From JAFGPL01 sp963781805 (GTDB taxonomy: Bacteria > Bacteroidota > Bacteroidia > Bacteroidales > UBA10428), in assembly GCA_963781805.1 (NCBI GenBank), contig CAWAHF010000004.1, forward strand, positions 1,302,001 to 1,366,000: 64,000 nt of DNA. Reading direction: 5' to 3'. The notes beneath the pieces are model-generated. The model saw only the letters and a program-made list of their open reading frames with translations, was not told the DNA's origin and searched no databases. Both the position numbers and the translations under genes were made by a program. Shown in pieces: positions 63,301 to 64,000 of this stretch (position 1 is its first letter; each line of letters begins with the position of its first letter).

Positions 63301-64000
63301 CCTTTTGACAATGCATCGAACTTAAACCATACATTATTTCCCACACCGCCGGTCCAGCAGGTTCCGGCACTTTCATCGGCGGTTGCATAAGTATTGTCAA
63401 AAGCCGCATCCGCCGAACAATAACTATCGATATCAGTTATTTCCACAGCTCCCGATTTATAATCAAAACTTGGGGAATCGTCAATACAAAGCGAAAATGT
63501 ACCATGTGTTCTCCTGTCATCCACCGAAATCCAATACGAATTACCTGGTGTCAGCGTATCAATACTCAGGGGTAAGGTCCCGGCAAAATAATCAGCGGCT
63601 TCAATGCATTTCAACAGGGTATTATTGGCGTTCCAGAGGGCAATCTGTTGTCCGCGCATGCTCCCTATGACACCGCCTGTATTTACATCAATACTAATTG
63701 CATTTGTTGAAGCTACAAACTTAAACCATACATTATTTCCTGTACCTCCTGTCCAGCAAGCAGGAGAGGCACCGTCAGCAGTCGCCGTTGAATTTGTATA
63801 CTGAGCATTAGCTGAACACCAGTTGTTTAAATCGCTTAACCAGATAGCGCCTGCTTGTTGATTGTAATCCCGGACATCCACATACTGGGTATCAGAATTT
63901 TCACATGCGTTTATATCAATATAGGAATAGACTATTTCGTGCAATCCCAGACCTGCATTTGCCGGATCAAATTGATCTGCAGATATGCCGTCCCCCGAAA
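57372..64000 (-). CDS. Giant surface protein, nine tandem domains, GPxYYIPN tail; 5' end outside window
   Basis: More than 2200 residues; the frame stays open to the right edge (reading SGDGISADQFDPANAGLGL before the first internal TTG at 63944), so the start lies beyond. Nine tandem domains of about 133 residues come first, resembling PPC-like beta-sandwiches: NNVWFKF, TGGxxGTMRGQQIALW, GTLxLxxDTLTxG, then SVDDRRTHGTFTL. Next comes a GNWNVASNW strand and a beta-helix-like stretch rich in Asn, then a domain shared with the other giant (INTCEYWTLNR), then five or six Ig/PKD-like domains. The C terminus is PAPGPVYYIPNDFGN. No standard T9SS sorting domain is present. It is probably a surface adhesin or matrix protein. 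Confidence 0.88.
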   Translation of the reverse strand, partial: SGDGISADQFDPANAGLGLHEIVYSYIDINACENSDTQYVDVRDYNQQAGAIWLSDLNNWCSANAQYTNSTATADGASPACWTGGTGNNVWFKFVASTNAISIDVNTGGVIGSMRGQQIALWNANNTLLKCIEAADYFAGTLPLSIDTLTPGNSYWISVDDRRTHGTFSLCIDDSPSFDYKSGAVEITDIDSYCSADAAFDNTYATADESAGTCWTGGVGNNVWFKFDALSKGVFIDVVTGGTSGTMRGQQIALWNDAGTQVGCADAADYYSGSLVLSTDTLTAGHTYFISVDDRRTHGTFKLCVNDSVSYDYQSGAVAINDINDYQSADAEYSNVYMTADGITPSCWTGGVGNNVWFEFVAESEVVKIDVLTGGTYGTMRGQQIALINQADDLVKCANAADYFSGTLTLQIDTLTIGNTYWITVDDRRTDGTFTLAVDNQVGYDYKIGAVYLVDLQDWSSADAEYDNVYATADESAGSCWTGGVGNNVWFKFEAGTPNIAISVLTGGSKGTMRGQQIALWNENNDQVGCVNAADYYAGTLTLSSDTLTIGNYYWISVDDRRTDGSFTLEIDNRVPFDLKSGAILLTDLNHWCSSDAVYDNTYATADENAGSCWTGGVDNNVWFKFIAISGEIQIDVKTGGSFGTMRGQQIALWTSAGVEVNCANSADYFAGTLTLTSGSLTPGNLYYISVDDRRTHGTFTLCLNNKAGYDYQEGAKIIPHIGSWCSAQANYDNTYATPDGNDPGCWTGGVGNNVWFKFTATTSNLTFDVSTGGSYGTMRGQQIALWNEAGDLVKCANSADYFAGTLRMSIDTLTTGHIYYVTVDDRRTHGTFSICASNTIDYDYKAGAVELTDISNWSSANAAYDNTYATADESPGSCWTGGVDNNVWFKFVATTNSINIDLTTGGAYGTMRGQQVALWNEDGTEVQCANAADYYAGLLSLSTDTLTIGHTYYISVDDRRTHGTFTLDIDDTPSYDFKQGAILLTDLDNWTSIQAEYSNTDATADESAGSCWTGGVGNNVWFKFVAISGEIETRVITGGADGTMRGQQIAIWNEEGIELQCANADDYYAGTLTTTIDTLTAGRTYYISVDDRRTHGTFTLYVNNKVGFDFKTGAEQLTDLDNWCSADAAYTNHFATAGGSSGSCWSGTSLANVWFSFDALFDTLHLDVLTGGTYGTMRGQQIAVWNEANVEVGCANAADYFAGTLSLQIDTLTPGHTYWISVDDRRTSGTFSLCIDNVSDIEYWAIADGNWNVASNWSHTEGGAPASVPPSASNNVHIRGYTITVSDLQACANMYVDVANANTGLTIDGGTLGIHGDFEFTNSGANYTGNVDLQNSGIINISNNLIIDRSGGNSEFKIELYDDSQINLNSDLDISSSAGSSNNVEIILNTTSQLNVNNDLNITNSGGPKIYFAGNNNAIIDVNRHIVFNATGSDQIEIELNNNVELYIAGNFNRGASAYGLLDCNDNSTLHFNGQSFIQTLPKNAGGGTDNFSYQNITINNTKVTSPQIVLDGNVSIYGTLTLIQGSVHTTLSNLLTIENNATVTGASAASYIYGPLKKTGNQAFTFDIGSANLFKPISVSAPANATDEFVAGYVNANPYPTYDTVLHDPGITYINTCEYWTLNRTAGSSNINTTLYWDANSCCISDLTNLKVAVWDGSQWTDKGNGGTTGTTAAGSIVTASTVSDNTNVLTFANSLPVVSFSGLAAQYCENDGDVVLTGSPQDDVQIFSGPGITDNGDGTATFSPSGAGAGTHNIMYTYTNSVSGCSNSSTQSVTVLPRPTANMFGSDSICPGGSAELAILFTGTAPWDYTYTDGTNDFSGSTSDNPYEFLTSNTGIYSVTDLQDANGCVANDFGLSATVAEYPLIGKPTITPSGATTFCEGNSVTLSSTASPTFYLWSDGEVTQDIIITESGKFAVQIRNDKGCLSEWSDTTEVVVNPLPGKAGKPSGDNTLCQYNGIEIYTTPGAADAVPTEYLWTLNPPAAGTITGNTTSASVNWDDAFTGAATITVQGHNSCGFGAVSNPLSVTINSAPIVDLGPDRSVCGLDTLDAENPGSSYLWSTGAVSQTIEVSTTGSYWVRVTSGNGCIDRDTIIITVNAAPTFTTHPLSQNLCEGQTLNLTVVVAGPSPDSYSWEKDGNPLANGGTISGADTDHLTITNVVNSDSGDYTCVISSSCGDTTSNTAVIDVFVRPAPGPVYYIPNDFGN
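60275..63860 (-). repeat. Nine tandem coding repeats of about 400 bp
   Basis: MRGQQ[IV]A recurs nine times, with centres near 60465, 60865, 61262, 61664, 62061, 62461, 62857, 63259 and 63659, a mean spacing of about 399 bases (133 residues). DDRRT[HDS]G[TS]F recurs in step. Synonymous codons differ between copies, so the array is old and held by selection on the protein rather than freshly amplified. The last copy (nearest 60465) is the most divergent around the CWTGG motif (CWSGTSLANVW). Confidence 0.93.

Noticed and set aside
60275..63860. Regular spacing of about 400 bp could be taken for a tandem DNA repeat or CRISPR-like array
   Set aside because: The period is far too long for CRISPR, the units are continuous coding sequence in one frame, and synonymous positions vary between copies.
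57400..63900. Several plus-strand ORFs of 60-107 codons inside the minus-strand giant
   Set aside because: They are opposite-strand shadows of the repeats, mirror the repeat period, and have no recognisable domains.
1..64000. tRNA, rRNA, riboswitch, phage or IS elements
   Set aside because: I looked through the intergenic gaps by eye and saw no tRNA-like T-loop sequences, rRNA segments, known riboswitch cores, transposase or integrase frames. A covariance-model scan would be needed to exclude small RNAs.

Overview
The window is AT-rich chromosomal DNA from a member of the Bacteroidota, probably an uncultured, aerobic or microaerobic lineage near Bacteroidales/Marinilabiliales (the rank is inference). 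The evidence is type IX secretion (T9SS) features (CHU_C-type C-terminal domains, a PorP/SprF protein, a SprB repeat), an alternative complex III operon, neighbourhoods typical of the phylum (folP-cdaA, tpiA with prmA, STAS-RNase Z), and promoters of the TTG / TAnnTTTG type. I found no tRNA, rRNA, CRISPR array, phage or transposase gene.

Layout. 1-6.3 kb (minus): a housekeeping run from ribosomal protein S1 through a STAS protein, RNase Z, GMP synthase and a SiaC-like protein to a partial S41 protease. 6.5-12.5 kb (plus): nucleotide-sugar genes: a decayed UDP-glucose dehydrogenase relic, UDP-glucuronate decarboxylase, rmlA, rmlC and rmlD (no rmlB), a phosphohexomutase and a YjbQ protein. 12.5-19.7 kb: an S8 protease, a MORN lipoprotein, a thyA-folA-DUF2147 operon with its own terminator, an AI-2E family permease and a CHU_C surface protein. 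19.9-30.6 kb: alternative complex III in the order A-B-C-D-F-E, then a UbiA-like membrane protein, a rhomboid protease, an ICMT-like methyltransferase and a small lipoprotein cytochrome c. 31-42.3 kb: a 1504-residue secreted orphan, a prmA relic, tpiA, a DoxX-like protein, tmk, folP-cdaA and mdh.

42.9-64 kb is an accessory-looking surface-protein region and the most interesting part. Three secreted proteins (2783 aa, about 320 aa, and more than 2200 aa running off the window) lack recognisable T9SS sorting domains. All three instead end in the same short tail, GPxY[HY]IPN. Two of them lie directly upstream of a small CHU_C protein and a PorP/SprF outer-membrane protein, the usual partners of gliding adhesins such as SprB, and the 2783-aa protein carries a SprB repeat. 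The third, on the opposite strand, has nine tandem copies of a domain of about 133 residues with an invariant MRGQQ motif. I infer a T9SS-linked surface assembly in which the tail acts as a sorting or docking signal.

The annotation rests on reading the translated sequence only. Family names are recognised from motifs, and no database search or structure prediction was run.
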